The translations under genes were made by a program, and so were the position numbers. From the NCBI GenBank assembly GCA_963833495.1, contig CAWHYJ010000012.1, forward strand, positions 62,001 through 126,000: a stretch of 64,000 bases of DNA. Direction: 5' to 3'. Positions within the stretch are counted from its first letter, which is position 1; each line of letters starts with the position of its first letter. The notes below the pieces were generated by a model that saw only the letters and a list, made by a program, of their open reading frames with translations, had not been told where the DNA came from and did not search any database. Positions 36,490-43,782 of the stretch are shown here, in pieces. The stretch is from Fodinibacter sp963833495. Lineage in GTDB: Bacteria > Actinomycetota > Actinomycetes > Actinomycetales > Dermatophilaceae.

Positions 36490-37175
36490 TTGGCACCGGC
36501 CGGGTCGAGCTGCGCACCTGCACTGCTCATCGTGGGTTCCGCTGTCGCAGAGCGCGTCTCGCGCCACAACGAGACACCCAGGCCGATCAGGGCGATGCCG
36601 TTGGGCACGGCGAACAACCGCTGGTTGACCATCGGCAGCAGCGGGATGGCCATCGTCGCGACGGCGGCGACCGCGAGCAGGGCGCAGGCCCAGCGGGCCA
36701 GGACCCCGGCTCGGAACAGGGCGACGCCGAAGATCAGCCCACCGAGCAGGTAGCCCGCGGCGACGGCCAGGTTGAGCGTGGTGAACGACCCGAGGTCGGC
36801 GCTCGAGCTGCTGTTGGTGGCCACGGCGATCACGCCGCCGACGTAGTCGGGTGAGCTCGTCGCGATGGTCGGCACGACCACCAGGGCGATCATCTCGACG
36901 CACAGCATCATCAGGTAGCCCAGGCTGAACAACAGCCAGCCCACCAGTCCGAGCACGCCCATCCGGCGCACCTGGCTGAGGTACATCCCGGCGATGCCGG
37001 CCAGCGCCAGCACCGACATCGACACCTTCATGCACTGGCGCACCGTCCACTGCGCGCCCTGGACGAAGTCGAGGGTGATCTCCGGGTGCTTCACCTGCAC
37101 GGCGACGAACAGCCCACCGGCGGCGACGGCGGCCAGGCCGGCCGCCCGGGTGAGCTTCGTGGTGGTGATCTGCAT
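36486..37175 (-). CDS. Membrane protein, DUF4386-like
   Basis: 229 aa from ATG 37175. About six membrane helices are visible, opening LTRAAGLAAVAAGGLFVAVQVKHPE with the topology of small DUF4386-like proteins. The last 30 residues are polar. No catalytic motif is apparent. First gene of the three-gene coupled unit; the LuxR-type regulator gene ends just upstream on the same strand and may regulate it (inference from position only). Confidence 0.75.
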   Translation of the reverse strand: MQITTTKLTRAAGLAAVAAGGLFVAVQVKHPEITLDFVQGAQWTVRQCMKVSMSVLALAGIAGMYLSQVRRMGVLGLVGWLLFSLGYLMMLCVEMIALVVVPTIATSSPDYVGGVIAVATNSSSSADLGSFTTLNLAVAAGYLLGGLIFGVALFRAGVLARWACALLAVAAVATMAIPLLPMVNQRLFAVPNGIALIGLGVSLWRETRSATAEPTMSSAGAQLDPAGAK

Positions 37176-37253
37176 GACGGCCTCCGAGGCTGGTGTCCAC
37201 GACCGGTGCCGCGGGACTGGTCCGAACCTACGAACGGCCGGGGTGCGCCGGCA

Positions 37254-40020
37254 TCACCCGATGATGTGATCGGCTGGGTGAGATGCCGTGGTGGTGGACG
37301 GCTCGAGCAGGCCGCGCTCGCGGGCGCGGGCCACCGCCTCGCGGCGGCTGGTGACGCCGAGCTTGGTGAAGACGTGCTTGGTGTGGGTGCGCAGCGTGTT
37401 GGGGGAGATGAACAGGGCCCGGGCGATGTCGGGCCCGCTCAGCTCGCCGTCGAGCAGCCGCAGCACCTGCAGCTCGCGTTCGCTGAGCGGCTCGGCCAGC
37501 GGCCGGATGCCGGGCCGTGCGCCACTGCCGCGGGTCGCCCTCGTGCCGGGCCGCGGCGGCGAGCAGGTGCCGCGCGTGCTGGCCGACGACCCGGTCGCGC
37601 TGCGCCGCGCGCAGCAGCTCGGTGGCCGCAGCGCCCTCGTCGAGGAAGAGCCGGGTGCAGGCCTCTGGCTCGGCGGTCGCCGTCAGCGCATCGGCCAGTT
37701 CGGCCAGCGCCGGTGGCCGCCGCCCGGCGGCATCGAGGGTGAGCGCCCGCAGGAGGTGGATCTCGACCAGGCTGCCGGCCCGGCCCGTCGCGCGGGCAGC
37801 CTCGTGCAGCCGGTCGAGCAGGCGCAGGGCACCGTCGAGGCGGACGACGTCCGGGGCGCCGGCCGCGGCACGATGCTCGGCCAGCACCAGGCGCACCAGG
37901 GTGAGGTGGTCGTACTCGTGCAGGAACAGCGCGGGGTCGTCCAGCCCGACGCCCCGGTCGCGCGCCCAGTCGGCTGCCGCGGTGAGCGCACCCCGGCGCA
38001 CCTCCATCCGGGCCCGAATGGCCGGGATCGGGCGTACGTCGGGCAGGAACCCGGGGCGGTAGAGCTGCCCGGCCCGGTCGAGCTGCCCGACCGCCGCCGA
38101 CAGGTCGCCCTCGGCGGCAGCCAGCAGAGCGGCGGCGACCCCCGAGCGGAACTGGGTCTCGGTCGGCCCGGCGGCGCTGGCGAGGTCGGCGGCGGTGGCC
38201 AGGTGCTGCCGCGCACTGGCGAGGTCGCCGGACTCGATGTCGAGCTCGGCCAGCGCCACGTGCAGCTCGGCGGTGGCGCGTGCCACCGGCTCGCCGAGCT
38301 CCTCGGCCCGGTGCAGGGCCTGACGGCACAGCTCGCCGGCCCGGCCCGGCCGCCCGGCGGCCCGCCACAGGTCGGCGAGCACCACCGTGCCGCTCAGCTC
38401 GTCGACGCGGTTCCCCGCGGCGCGCAGGCTCGCGACCGCCTGCCCGAACGTCTCCAGGGCCTCCTGCACGTCGCCGCGGGCCCACGCGGTGAGCCCGAGG
38501 AAACCCGCCGCACTGCCCCGCGCGAGGTGGTCCTGAGGGCCGGCGAGGTCCAGCGCGTGCCGGGCGTGCCGGGCAGTGCCCTCGACGTCGCCGGCCGCCT
38601 GGGCGAGGGAGGCCCGGTAGACCTCGATCGTCGACGGCAGCGTCCGCAGCTCGTCGGTCTCCGGCCAAGGGTGGATGCCGTGGGCCGCCGCCGCGGCGAG
38701 GGCGGCTTCGGCGTCGTCGAGCCTCGGGCCGACCGCCTCGAGGTCACCGGCGACCACCGACAGCGCCGCCGAGAACACGCTGAGCACCGGGCTGCTGCGC
38801 ACCGTGTCGTCGGGCAGGGCGGCGAGCCAGCCCGCCACGACCGCCTCGCGGCGCTGCCGGCGGATCTCCGGAACGGCCAATTCCACCAGGGTCGCGGCGC
38901 GTTCGTGGTCGTGGGCCGCGAGCGCGTGCTGCACCGCCTGGTCGGGGAGGTCGTGCTGCTCGAACCAGCGGCTGGCCCGCCCGTGCAGCAGTGGCACCAG
39001 CCCGGGATCCTCGCTGCCGAGCCGCGCCCGCAGCACGTCGGCGAACAGCTGGTGGTAGCGGTACCACTCCCGGCGGTCGTCCAGCGCCATGAGGAAGAGG
39101 TTGGCGCGTTCGAGGGTCGGCAGCATCGCGCCGGCGTCGTCGCGGCCCACCACCGCGTCGCACAGCGACCCGGTGAGCCGGTCGAGCACCGCGGTGCGCA
39201 GCAGGAAGTCGCGCACCGGCGGTGGCTGGTGGGCGAGCACCTCCTCGACGAGGTAGTCGAACACGTAGCGGTCGTCACCCGCGAACCCCTCGATGAAGCC
39301 GGCGACGTCGGCGCGCCCCTGCAGCGAGATGGCCGCGAGCTGCAGGGCCGCGATCCAGCCCTCGGTGCGCTCCGCGAGGGCGCGGGCCTGCTCGGCTCCG
39401 AGCCGGATGCCGGTGGCCGTCAGGTAGGCGGCCGCCTCCTCGGTGCTGAACCGCAGGTCGGCCGCCCGGACCTCGACCAGCTCGCCGCCCACCCGCCACC
39501 GCGCCAGCGGTAGGTCGGGGTCGGCCCGGGTGCTGATGACGAGGTGCACCTGCGGCGGCAGGTGGTCGACCAGGAAGCTGAGCCCCGTGGCGACGGCAGC
39601 CTGTTCGACGAGGTGGTAGTCGTCGAGCACCAGCCACACCTCGCCGGGCACCTGCGCGAGCTCGTTGAGCAGGGTCGTGAGGGCCGAGTCGGTCGCGGGT
39701 GGTGCGGCCCGCAGCAGCTGCAGGGGCCGCTCGCCCACCTCCGGCACGGCGCCGTGCAGGGCGGTCACGACCCCGGTCCAGAACGAGACCGGGTCGTCGT
39801 CGGAGGCGTCGAGCGACAGCCAGGCCACCTGCCGGTCGTCATCGTCCTCGGCACCGGCGAGCCACGTGGCCAGCAGGGTCGTCTTGCCGAACCCCGCCGG
39901 TGCCGACAGCAGCGTCAGCCGGGCCTCGTCGCCCAGCCGGTCCAGCAGGCGGGGCCGCACCACGACGCCGCGGCGCGGGCGGGGGGCGTAGAGCTTGGTC
40001 GCCACCAGCGGTCGCGTCAC
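37254..40020 (-). CDS. MalT/LuxR-type (LAL) ATP-dependent regulator, frameshifted before its HTH
   Basis: A STAND ATPase regulator. The Walker A loop is LLSAPAGFGKTTLLATWLAG (near residue 38), Walker B WLVLDDYHL, and a long helical TPR-like sensor region follows. In the frame from ATG 40020 the protein degenerates into Arg/Ala-rich sequence after about residue 820 (near 37540). The expected C-terminal LuxR helix-turn-helix (PLSERELQVLRLLDGELS, then PNTLRTHTKHVFTKLG) lies in another frame, ending at 37254. A single-base indel at 37500-37560 separates them. As read, the product would have no DNA-binding domain. Confidence 0.85.
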
Positions 40021-40212
40021 GTGTCCTACTCCCTGTCACCGCGCTCGGATGGAGCCGTGGCCCACCGTACGCCGGGGCGTCACGCCGACGACACGCACGG
40101 ATGCCGGCCGCCTCCGCCACGCCCGGCGAGGCGGCATCCGGGCTGTTGCGTGTCGTCCGTCCGTCGCGGCATCCGGTCAGGAACCGAGAAGCGGACTGGT
40201 CGGTCCTGGCCC

Positions 40213-40218
40213 TAGCCT
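40213..40218 (+). promoter_or_regulatory. -10-like element upstream of DUF1801 gene
   Basis: TAGCCT in the 252-bp divergent region between the LuxR-type and DUF1801 genes; GAGAGGACAG before the ATG serves as ribosome binding site. Confidence 0.35.
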
Positions 40219-40272
40219 GCTGGAGCAGGAGGCCGCGACGAGCCGGCCCGACCGCGTCGAGAGGACAGCACG

Positions 40273-40713
40273 ATGACCGCCACCGAGAGTGACACCGGGT
40301 TCAGCGCCGCCGAGCGCGCTGCGATGAAGGAGCGTGCGGCCGAGCTGCGCGCCGAGGGCAAGAAGGGGGCCAAGGCGGCTGACGGTCTCGAGCTGTGCCT
40401 GGAGGCGATCGCCAAGATGGCGCCCGACGACCGGGCGCTCGCCGAGCGGGTGCACGTAGCGATCACCTCGACCGCCCCCGAGCTGCAGCCGAAGACCTGG
40501 TACGGCATGCCTGCCTACGCCAACGCGGCCGGCAAGGTCGTCATGTTCTTCCAGGACTCCGGCAAGTTCAAGTACCGGTTCTCGACCCTGGGCTTCCAGG
40601 ACGCCGCGAACCTCGACGACGGCGACTTCTGGCCGACGTCGTACGCGATGCTGGCGTGGAGCCCGAAGGTCGAGAAGCAGGTCGTGGCACTGGTCAAGGC
40701 CGCGGTCAGCTGA
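40273..40713 (+). CDS. DUF1801 (YdhG/YjbR-like, frataxin-fold) protein
   Basis: 146 aa. An N-terminal charged helix (AAMKERAAELRAEGKKG) is followed by the DUF1801 core TWYGMPAYANAAGKVVMFFQDSGKFKYRFSTLGF. Related proteins have been called iron chaperones or bind hydrophobic ligands, but function is not settled. It is divergent from the LuxR-type regulator gene. Confidence 0.85.
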   Translation: MTATESDTGFSAAERAAMKERAAELRAEGKKGAKAADGLELCLEAIAKMAPDDRALAERVHVAITSTAPELQPKTWYGMPAYANAAGKVVMFFQDSGKFKYRFSTLGFQDAANLDDGDFWPTSYAMLAWSPKVEKQVVALVKAAVS

Positions 40714-40732
40714 GCGGTCGCGTCGAACCCCG

Positions 40733-41116
40733 TCAGGCGACGCAGAACTCGTTGCCCTCGGGGTCGAGCATGACCACGTGCCCCAGCCCGCCGTCATAGT
40801 GCTCCTCGCGCACCTGGGTTGCGCCGGCGGCCACGAGCTCGGCCACCCGCTCGCGGACCAGGCGCACCCGCTCGTCGGGGTCCCACGGCGGCTCGCCTGC
40901 CACGCGCAGGTCGATGTGCACGCGGTTCTTGGCGGTCTTGCCCTCCGGCACGCTGAGGAAGCCGATCGCGGGCCCACGTCCTTGTGGGTCGATGATCGAG
41001 GCGTTGTCAGGGCCCTCGAAGCCCGGTTCGGGCACGTAGCGCAGCGCCTGCGCCCAGAAGGCCGCGAGCCGCTGCGGGTCGGCGGCGTCGCAGCCCAGCG
41101 TCCAGTGCGTCGCCAT
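40733..41116 (-). CDS. VOC family protein
   Basis: 127 aa from ATG 41116. Typical of the actinobacterial VOC group starting HWTLGCDAADPQRLAAFWAQAL and ending VREEHYDGGLGHVVMLDPEGNEFCVA. The final Glu and His positions could hold a metal. No substrate is evident. It lies 5 nt after the YbaK-like gene and is probably translated from the same message. Confidence 0.87.
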   Translation of the reverse strand: MATHWTLGCDAADPQRLAAFWAQALRYVPEPGFEGPDNASIIDPQGRGPAIGFLSVPEGKTAKNRVHIDLRVAGEPPWDPDERVRLVRERVAELVAAGATQVREEHYDGGLGHVVMLDPEGNEFCVA

Positions 41117-41121
41117 GGGCG

Positions 41122-41646
41122 TCAGGCGACGTCCATCGGCTGGCCACCGGTGATCCGGATCAGCTCGTCGTAGGTCGTCGCGAACACCGAGTGGCTGTGC
41201 CCGGCGGCGGCCCAGACCGTGGCGTAGCGGCCCAGCGTGACGTCGATGATGGTGCGCAGGTGCTCGGGGTGGCCGACCGGGGCGACCCCTCCGATCGCGA
41301 ACCCGGTGTGGGTGCGCACGAACACCGGGTCTGCCTGCTCGATGCTCGCGAAGCCGGCCAGGGCGGCGACCTTGTCGGTGTCGACCCGGTGGCCGCCGGA
41401 GGCGAGCACGAGCAGCGGTTGCACGTCGCCGTCGTGGGTCGTCGAGACGAAGACGAGGCTGTTGGCGATCTCGGCGGGGGTGACGCCCAGCGCCTCGGCG
41501 GCGGCCTTCGCCGTGCGCACGGCGAGTGGCAGGTGGCGCACCTCGGGGGTCATGTGGTGCAGCGCGAGGGTGTCCATGACCGACCGGACACCGGCGTGGC
41601 CGGACAGGTCGCGCGACGGTGCCGCGTCGCCCGGCTCTGGGGTCAT
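41122..41646 (-). CDS. YbaK/EbsC-family aminoacyl-tRNA deacylase
   Basis: 174 aa. The YbaK/ProX editing fold is seen in VRTAKAAAEALGVTPAEIANSLVFV, the conserved lysine region DTDKVAALAGF, GFAIGGVAPVGHP and the ending TYDELIRITGG. These proteins hydrolyse mischarged tRNA such as Cys- or Ala-tRNAPro. The N-terminal 20 residues are variable. The start is supported by TAGGCT 6 nt upstream, so it is probably leaderless. Confidence 0.9.
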   Translation of the reverse strand: MTPEPGDAAPSRDLSGHAGVRSVMDTLALHHMTPEVRHLPLAVRTAKAAAEALGVTPAEIANSLVFVSTTHDGDVQPLLVLASGGHRVDTDKVAALAGFASIEQADPVFVRTHTGFAIGGVAPVGHPEHLRTIIDVTLGRYATVWAAAGHSHSVFATTYDELIRITGGQPMDVA

Positions 41647-41652
41647 GCGTCC

Positions 41653-41658
41653 AGCCTA
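41653..41658 (-). promoter_or_regulatory. -10 element, leaderless YbaK gene
   Basis: TAGGCT on the minus strand, separated by 6 nt from the ATG at 41646. It lies just downstream of the decayed regulator's stop codon. Confidence 0.45.
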
Positions 41659-41682
41659 GTGACGCGGCCGGAGCCGCGACCG

Positions 41683-42006
41683 TCAGCCGACACGCCGGAT
41701 GCCGTAGTAGCGCAGCTTGCGGTAGAGCGTCGCGCGGCTCATCCCCAGTGCCCGCCGCCGGCTCCAGTCGCGCGCGCTGCACCCGGAAGACGCCGCCGGT
41801 CGCGAGTGGGCGGGGTGTGCGGCCGGTGGACCGTGCCAGCATGAGGGCGGCGATGGTGGTGCTCGCGGCCGACTCCGCGAGCGCGAGCAGCAGGCCGGCC
41901 GAGGAGCGCGACCACGTGGTGATGTTGACGCAGCCCTCGACGGCCCCGGTCATCGGGTCGAGCACCGGCACGGCGGCGCAGCGCGGGCGTGCCATCCTCG
42001 TGCCCT
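41683..42006 (-). pseudogene. Remnant of an AcoR-like GAF/Fis-type transcriptional regulator
   Basis: One minus-strand frame (about 42006 to 41760) encodes the end of a GAF domain: CAAVPVLDPMTGAVEGCVNI, then LALAESAASTTIAALMLA. A second frame ends at 41683 with a Fis-type helix-turn-helix, ALGMSRATLYRKLRYYGI. The normal N-terminal half, the linker before the HTH and a common frame are missing, so the gene has a 5' truncation, an internal deletion and a frameshift. The monooxygenase gene now begins 36 nt upstream. This is decay rather than a single sequencing error. Confidence 0.75.
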
Positions 42007-42041
42007 GACGCCCGGCATCCTCTATCGAAGGAGAGCAGCAG

Positions 42042-42374
42042 ATGATCCTCATCACCGTGAAGTTCCCGATCCGCGAGGACCGGCTCGACGCGTGGGACGA
42101 GCTGTCGGCGTCGTACGCCAGGGCCGTCAGCGCCGAGCCGGGGTGCGTGTTCTTCGAGTTCTCGCGCAGCCTCACCGAGCCGAACACCTTCGTGTGCATC
42201 GAGGGCTTCCGCGACGCCGCGGCCGGGGGCACACACATGGCCCAGGAGCACGTGGCGCGGTTCATGCAGGAGATGCCCGACATCGTCTCGGCCCGCCCGC
42301 AGATCATCTACGTCGACGCCGAGGAGGTCACCGGCTTCGGGCCGATGGGCGAGATCACCCCCCGCCAGTCCTGA
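42042..42374 (+). CDS. Putative quinol monooxygenase (YgiN/ABM domain)
   Basis: 110 aa with a strong GAAGGAGAG ribosome binding site. A single antibiotic-biosynthesis-monooxygenase (ferredoxin-like) domain: LITVKFPIREDRLDAWDELS, EPGCVFFEFSRSL, FVCIEGFRDAAAG, then THMAQEHVARFMQEM. These small dimeric enzymes oxidise quinols or act without cofactor. It lies beside the regulator remnant, which could once have controlled it. The gene is followed within 3 nt by a tandem repeat array. Confidence 0.88.
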   Translation: MILITVKFPIREDRLDAWDELSASYARAVSAEPGCVFFEFSRSLTEPNTFVCIEGFRDAAAGGTHMAQEHVARFMQEMPDIVSARPQIIYVDAEEVTGFGPMGEITPRQS

Positions 42375-42376
42375 CC

Positions 42377-42529
42377 CGTACCGAGATCGACCAATAGGTC
42401 ACTCGGGCGACGGGTGTCCGTACCGGAATCGACCAATAGGTCACTCGGGCGACGGGTGTCCGTACCGGAATCGACCAATAGGTCACTCGGGCGACGGGTG
42501 TCCGTACCGGAATCGACCAATAGGTCACT
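42377..42529. repeat. Tandem 42-bp repeat, three full copies and a partial fourth
   Basis: Units begin at 42377, 42419, 42461 and 42503. Copies 2 and 3 are identical, copy 1 differs at the GAG/GGA position, and copy 4 stops after about 27 bp. Each unit contains GACCAATAGGTC, a dyad with 4-bp arms. The 42-bp period equals about four helical turns. It is not CRISPR because there are no unique spacers. As 42 is a multiple of three, all frames stay open, giving a spurious VTYWSIPVRTPVAR peptide repeat. Confidence 0.9.
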
Positions 42530-42776
42530 TCGGGTACGCCGTGCTTGGGTCGCGCTTCGCCTGACCGCTGCGCGGTGGGATGCCGTGTGCGGCCGTTGAC
42601 CATCCGCACTCCCTCGCTGGCGCTCGGTCGCGCTCCCGCCAGACCCGTCCATCGGCTCGCCCACGGCATCCCGCCGCTCCGCTCCTCCCGCTGTTCTCGA
42701 GCTGTTCCGGCGTGTCGTACAGGACGCGCGCAACGGGCTTGACGTGGTGTCGGCACCCGGGGTTACAGTGTCGGAG
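42530..42776. other. Non-coding stretch with long inverted repeat
   Basis: No supportable gene lies between the 42-bp array and the LexA box; with the array and the 5' leader this is the only gap over 300 bases in the window. It holds an inverted repeat of 16 bp (42572-42587 with 42662-42677, one G-U pair in RNA) enclosing a second potential stem (CTGGCG with CGCCAG near 42619-42650), then promoter-like elements. It could be a terminator, an RNA gene or relic sequence. Confidence 0.5.
42739..42769 (+). promoter_or_regulatory. Candidate promoter of SOS mutagenesis operon
   Basis: TTGACG at 42739-42744 and TACAGT at 42764-42769, spaced 19 bp, lie immediately upstream of the LexA box at 42777. 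LexA bound there would block transcription start. Confidence 0.55.
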
Positions 42777-42792
42777 TCGAACAGGTGTTCGA
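42777..42792 (+). promoter_or_regulatory. LexA (SOS) box
   Basis: TCGAACAGGTGTTCGA: the outer six bases on each side form a perfect palindrome and match the actinobacterial/Gram-positive LexA consensus CGAAC-N4-GTTCG. It lies 80 bp upstream of the DUF6504 start and just after a -10 element. Confidence 0.85.
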
Positions 42793-42871
42793 CATTCCAC
42801 ATAGGTCCGTCGCTCGACGGCTTCCTCCGGGGGCCGGTCGGCGATCCCGTGCTGCCCACCGGAGGTGCCCC

Positions 42872-43183
42872 ATGGCTCGTCGTCACCACGACTCCGTCGT
42901 CGTCCGTCCCGCCGTCGGGGCCGGCACTGCCGTCGACGGGCCGCGCGACTTCGTCTGGCGCGGCCGGCGCTACACCGTGTGCGCCGTGCTCGACTCGTGG
43001 CAGGAGCGCCGGGCCTGGTGGCGCGAGGTCGGCGACCAGCCGAGCGGGCCCGGGCTGCCCGGCCTGCCGAGCCCGCAGCGCCGGGTCTGGCGGGTCGAGG
43101 CCCGCCCACCGTCCGGGGCCGCCGGGGTGTTCGACCTCGGCCGCGACGACGACCACTGGCTGCTGCTGCGAGCCCACGACTGA
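42872..43183 (+). CDS. DUF6504 family protein of DnaE2 cassette
   Basis: 103 aa from ATG 42872 (GGAGGTG ribosome binding site). The core GPRDFVWRGRRYTVCAVLDSW, then RVWRVEAR, and the final DLGRDDDHWLLLRAHD form a small beta-rich protein that I know from actinobacterial dnaE2 or imuB neighbourhoods. It is first behind the LexA box, so damage-inducible expression is likely. No catalytic site is evident; an accessory role to error-prone synthesis is inferred. Confidence 0.8.
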   Translation: MARRHHDSVVVRPAVGAGTAVDGPRDFVWRGRRYTVCAVLDSWQERRAWWREVGDQPSGPGLPGLPSPQRRVWRVEARPPSGAAGVFDLGRDDDHWLLLRAHD

Positions 43184-43227
43184 CCCACCATCCGCGAAGC
43201 AGTCCCGCCACCGCCCTGCGACACCCA

Positions 43228-43314
43228 CCACTGCCCGACACCAACCACTGCCCGACACCAACCACTGCCCGACACCAACCACCGCATCATCACCGACCAC
43301 CGCATCGTCACCAA
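43228..43314 (+). repeat. C-rich tandem repeats between DUF6504 and HEPN genes
   Basis: Three identical 17-bp units (CCACTGCCCGACACCAA) run from 43228 to 43278, followed by two related 18-bp units to 43314. The strand is almost free of G, which would make an unstructured single-stranded leader in the RNA. It ends 29 nt before the next ATG. Confidence 0.85.
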
Positions 43315-43343
43315 CCGCCGCCCCAGGACCGAGGAGTTCCCCG

Positions 43344-43775
43344 ATGAGCCACGCCGCCACCACCTTGGACCTCCTCGACCGGGCCCGTGAGTCGCTCACC
43401 AGCGGGTATGCCGCCTCGGCCGCCTCCGCGCGCTACCTCGCCGCCTCGCTGGCCGCGCTGCGGGCCGGGGCCGCGGTCGTCGCCGCCCGCTCGGCGACGA
43501 CCCCCGGGGCGGGGCTCGCCTCCCGAGGTGACGGCCCGCACGACGTCTGGGCGCTCACCGCCCGGGTCGCCCCCGAGCTCACCGAGTGGGCGCAGCGGTT
43601 CGCCGCCGCCACCGGGCAGCGGGTCGGGGTCGAGACCGGGCTGGTGCGGGTCACCGCCCGCGAGGCCGACGACCTGCTGCGCGACGCCGAGACCTTCGTC
43701 GACCTCGCCGCCGACCGGCTCGGCGTGCCGTCGGTGCACCGGCCGCGGCGGCTGGTCCCCGTCCGCTCGGCCTGA
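43344..43775 (+). CDS. SAV_6107-family HEPN-domain protein
   Basis: 143 aa from ATG 43344 (GAGGAG). It is a helical protein: LDLLDRARESLTSGYAASAASARYLAASLAALRAGAAVV, then VWALTARVAPELTEWAQRFAA, then READDLLRDAETFVDLAADRLG. This is the SAV_6107 type usually encoded just before dnaE2. HEPN domains are often RNases or nucleotide-binding; an R61-x4-H66 pattern occurs here but lies in a variable loop, so catalysis is doubtful. It ends 7 nt before dnaE2 and is presumably SOS-induced with it. Confidence 0.85.
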   Translation: MSHAATTLDLLDRARESLTSGYAASAASARYLAASLAALRAGAAVVAARSATTPGAGLASRGDGPHDVWALTARVAPELTEWAQRFAAATGQRVGVETGLVRVTAREADDLLRDAETFVDLAADRLGVPSVHRPRRLVPVRSA

Positions 43776-43782
43776 GGGCGCC

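Noticed and set aside
42377..42529. CRISPR array
   Set aside because: The units are contiguous 42-bp copies with no unique spacers and no cas genes nearby.
42414..42599. Coding genes with repeated VTYWSIPVRTPVAR- or DLLVDSGTDTRRPS-like peptides
   Set aside because: All frames stay open because the repeat length is a multiple of three; there is no ribosome binding site and no family resemblance.
43524..43541. HEPN RNase active site (R61-x4-H66) in the SAV_6107 protein
   Set aside because: The residues lie in a Gly/Pro loop outside the usual C-terminal helix position, so the match is probably chance.
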